From assembly GCA_902773045.1 (NCBI GenBank), contig CACYDE010000007.1, positions 1 to 6,551 on the forward strand: a DNA stretch of 6,551 bases, written 5' to 3'. The DNA comes from an uncultured Ruminococcus sp. Its GTDB lineage: Bacteria; Bacillota; Clostridia; Oscillospirales; Acutalibacteraceae. Positions 5,201 to 6,551 of this stretch are shown here, in pieces (position 1 is the stretch's first letter; every line of letters starts with the position of its first letter). Below the pieces are notes generated by a model that was not told where the DNA came from, made no database searches, and saw only the letters and a program-made list of their open reading frames with translations. The position numbers were made by a program, and so were the translations under genes.

Positions 5201-5214
5201 ACCTCGAAAGGGGT
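5201..5214 (+). promoter_or_regulatory. small GNRA hairpin at the rpmG mRNA 5' end
   Basis: ACCTC (5201-5205) pairs with GGGGT (5210-5214), one pair being G-U, around a GAAA tetraloop. It coincides with the predicted transcription start and is followed by a T-rich stretch. The stem is short, so it is only suggestive as a 5'-end stabiliser. Confidence 0.4.
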
Positions 5215-5275
5215 TTATTTTTGTGCCTTTTTTGAGGGAGGCTAAAATTACCGGAAAAACGGAGGTGCCGCTACA

Positions 5276-5425
5276 ATGAGAGTGAAAATCACACTAGCCT
5301 GCACGGAGTGCAAACAGCGTAACTACAACACCATGAAGAACAAGAAAAACGATCCCGACAGACTTGAAATGAACAAGTATTGCAGATTCTGCAGAAAGCA
5401 TACTCTGCATAAGGAAACGAAGTAA
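5276..5425 (+). CDS. rpmG: 50S ribosomal protein L33, zinc-binding form
   Basis: This short gene encodes 49 residues of bL33, a small basic protein of the 50S subunit located near the E site. It begins MRVKITLACTEC and ends HTLHKETK. Two Cys pairs, Cys9/Cys12 and Cys36/Cys39 (CRFC), form the zinc ribbon, so this is the Cys-containing form rather than the zinc-free paralogue many Firmicutes also carry. The block RNYNTMKNKKNDPDRLEMNK is typical and the length is exact for the family. A strong GGAGG site (5261-5265) lies ten bases before the ATG. secE starts 19 bases after the stop, and rpmG-secE-nusG is a conserved Gram-positive arrangement. Confidence 0.96.
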   Translation: MRVKITLACTECKQRNYNTMKNKKNDPDRLEMNKYCRFCRKHTLHKETK

Positions 5426-5444
5426 GTAACGGAGGGTTACAGCT

Positions 5445-5819
5445 ATGGCTCAAAAGAAAAAGGCCGATGCTAAAGTGGACGAGAAAAAGAAGAATTCTTC
5501 TCCGAAGGCTGAAACCAAGCCTGACGAAAAGAAGAAGGAATCTTCCAAAAAGTCCGAATCATCGGCGAAAACGGACAAGAAATCGTCTGATAAGAAGCCA
5601 TCGGAAAAGAAACCGTCAGTCTTCGCCAGAATGGGCAAGTACTTCAGGGAATGCAAAAGCGAGATCAAGAAGATAGTTTGGCCGACGCCGAAAGCAACTT
5701 TCAGAAACATGGGCATTGTTCTTGCCGTTCTGATCATAGTCGGACTTTTCATCTTTGCTCTTGATACAGGGCTTATCGCTTTGCTCAGACTTGTCATGGA
5801 CATTCAGAGTAATGTTTAA
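5445..5819 (+). CDS. secE: preprotein translocase subunit SecE
   Basis: The 124-residue product is SecE, the small clamp subunit of the SecYEG protein-conducting channel in the cytoplasmic membrane. The family core begins about residue 60 with FARMGKYFRECKSEIKKIVWP: an amphipathic helix, then the conserved KKIVWPTP (75-82), then one transmembrane helix at about 89-108 (IVLAVLIIVGLFIFAL). Residues 1-58 are a low-complexity Lys/Ser/Glu/Asp-rich extension, so the protein is about twice the length of minimal single-helix SecE such as that of Bacillus. GGAGGG (5431-5436) lies eight bases before the ATG. The start codon is firm because no alternative start lies upstream of the extension. nusG follows after 32 bases. 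Confidence 0.96.
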   Translation: MAQKKKADAKVDEKKKNSSPKAETKPDEKKKESSKKSESSAKTDKKSSDKKPSEKKPSVFARMGKYFRECKSEIKKIVWPTPKATFRNMGIVLAVLIIVGLFIFALDTGLIALLRLVMDIQSNV

Positions 5820-5851
5820 TTTAAGTTAAACACCGAAAGGAATGATATTCT

Positions 5852-6373
5852 GTGTCAGAGGATTTTAGATGGTATGTCGTTCATACCTATTCCGGCTACG
5901 AAAACAAGGTTGCTTCAAACCTTCAGACAACCGTAGAGAACAGAAATCTCCATCATCTTTTTGATGATATCAAGGTTCCCACGGAAATCGTTGAGGAGAT
6001 CACCGACGGAAAGACAAAGGAAGTTGAACGAAAGATTTTCCCGGGATATGTATTTATTAAAATGGTGTACACAGACGAGTCTTGGTATGTAGTCAAGAAT
6101 ATCAGAGGCTGCACAGGATTTGTCGGCCCCGAATCGAAGCCGGTTCCCCTGACGGATGAAGAGGCGGAGAAGATGGGCGTGGAAACTCGAAGCGTCGAGG
6201 TTCCTTACAGTGTCGGAGACGCGGTTCGGATCATAGACGGTCCTCTCGAGGAACTCGTCGGAAATGTCGAATCGATCGACATCGAAAACAACAGTGTTCG
6301 CGTTATTGTTTCCATGTTCGGACGTGAAACACCGGCCGATCTCGAGCTTGCTCAGGTCGAACCGTTAGATTAA
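5852..6373 (+). CDS. nusG: transcription termination/antitermination factor NusG
   Basis: The 173-residue product is NusG, which binds the clamp helices of RNA polymerase, modulates pausing and termination, and can contact ribosomal protein uS10 to couple transcription with translation. The NGN domain spans about residues 5-105, with WYVVHTYSGYENKV (7-20) and KIFPGYVFIKM (61-71) as signatures. A linker precedes the KOW domain (about 120-170), with VGDAVRIIDGPLEELVG (121-137) and the closing SMFGRETPADLELAQVE. The length is typical. The start is GTG, behind AAAGGA (5836-5841) at ten bases; MSEDFRWYVVHTYSG matches the usual beginning. rplK follows after a 113-base structured gap. Confidence 0.98.
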   Translation: MSEDFRWYVVHTYSGYENKVASNLQTTVENRNLHHLFDDIKVPTEIVEEITDGKTKEVERKIFPGYVFIKMVYTDESWYVVKNIRGCTGFVGPESKPVPLTDEEAEKMGVETRSVEVPYSVGDAVRIIDGPLEELVGNVESIDIENNSVRVIVSMFGRETPADLELAQVEPLD

Positions 6374-6386
6374 ACGAATTTGGAAA

Positions 6387-6420
6387 ATGGCGGCTTTTTG
6401 CTGTCATGGGGTAGATCCCC
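6387..6420 (+). promoter_or_regulatory. two adjacent hairpins in the nusG-rplK gap
   Basis: ATGGCGGC (6387-6394) pairs with GCTGTCAT (6400-6407), two pairs being G-U, around TTTTT. The next base starts GGGG (6408-6411), which pairs with CCCC (6417-6420) around TAGAT. The two stems abut without a gap and are followed four bases later by the L1-type stem at 6424. They could stack on it. A function is not established. Confidence 0.45.
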
Positions 6421-6423
6421 GAA

Positions 6424-6464
6424 GTGGGAGGAATGAAATTTATTTAAGCATTCCGTTATACCAC
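6424..6464 (+). promoter_or_regulatory. candidate ribosomal protein L1 binding leader
   Basis: GTGG (6424-6427) pairs with CCAC (6461-6464), and GGAATG (6430-6435) pairs with CATTCC (6449-6454). Between them is an asymmetric internal loop, GA on the 5' side and GTTATA on the 3' side, closed by a 13-base apical loop. This two-by-six internal loop with leading G residues has the layout of the L1 recognition site on the mRNA of the L11/L1 operon, where surplus L1 represses translation. It sits seven bases before the rplK ribosome binding site, the expected place. Recognition rests on layout recalled from the family, not on an alignment. Confidence 0.72.
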
Positions 6465-6486
6465 GATTTTTGGAGGTGCAATTAAA

Positions 6487-6551
6487 ATGGCTCAAAAGGT
6501 AACAGGATTTATTAAGCTCCAGATACCTGCCGGCAAGGCAACACCGGCACC
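6487..6551 (+). CDS. rplK: 50S ribosomal protein L11, N-terminal fragment
   Basis: Only the first 21 codons and two bases are inside the window. They read MAQKVTGFIKLQIPAGK followed by ATPA, the invariant start of uL11, the GTPase-centre protein that binds 23S rRNA with L10/L12. GGAGG (6472-6476) lies ten bases before the ATG. The gene follows nusG as in most bacteria, and rplA (L1) is expected next, which fits the L1-type leader upstream. The truncation is due to the window edge. Confidence 0.95.
   Translation, partial: MAQKVTGFIKLQIPAGKATPA

Overview
The window looks like chromosomal housekeeping DNA from a low-to-mid GC Gram-positive anaerobe, most likely Clostridia of the Ruminococcaceae/Oscillospiraceae type. 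The evidence is the ylxM-ffh pair, a free-standing rpsP-khpA, the rpmG-secE-nusG-rplK order, strong AGGAGG-type ribosome binding sites and near-consensus sigma-A promoters. The family-level placement is inference from gene content and protein style; no species is claimed.

Layout. Bases 1-295 lie downstream of the minus-strand phoH-ybeY unit. They hold a terminator, then on the same strand a possible new promoter, an 8-bp hairpin and a 36-bp tandem repeat that stays open as a 40-codon frame. Bases 296-1761 (minus) carry ybeY (rRNA maturation endoribonuclease) and phoH (P-loop ATPase), fused by a 4-bp ATGA overlap and expressed from an extended -10 promoter at 1985-2013 with a leader of about 217 nt. 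Bases 2014-2277 are an AT-rich divergent spacer. From 2278 the plus strand carries a perfect-consensus promoter, then ylxM and ffh (signal recognition particle), then rpsP (30S protein S16) ending at an intrinsic terminator, then khpA (KH-domain RNA chaperone) ending at a second terminator. After a 232-bp gap without a convincing gene, a third strong promoter (5166-5194) drives rpmG (L33), secE (translocon), nusG (transcription factor) and the start of rplK (L11, cut by the window end). The nusG-rplK gap contains three consecutive hairpins, the last of which has the layout of a ribosomal protein L1 binding site.

How the genes work together. Almost everything serves ribosome assembly, ribosome-associated transcription or co-translational protein export. 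YbeY and probably PhoH act on rRNA, S16, L33 and L11 are ribosomal proteins, KhpA binds RNA, Ffh targets nascent membrane proteins to the Sec channel that contains SecE, and NusG couples transcription to translation.

The least ordinary material is non-coding: the repeat/hairpin/small-frame unit at the left edge, hairpins placed at the predicted transcript 5' ends of three promoters, a start-less open frame that runs through the ylxM promoter, and the joined synteny blocks. I see no clear new defence, mobile or CRISPR system.
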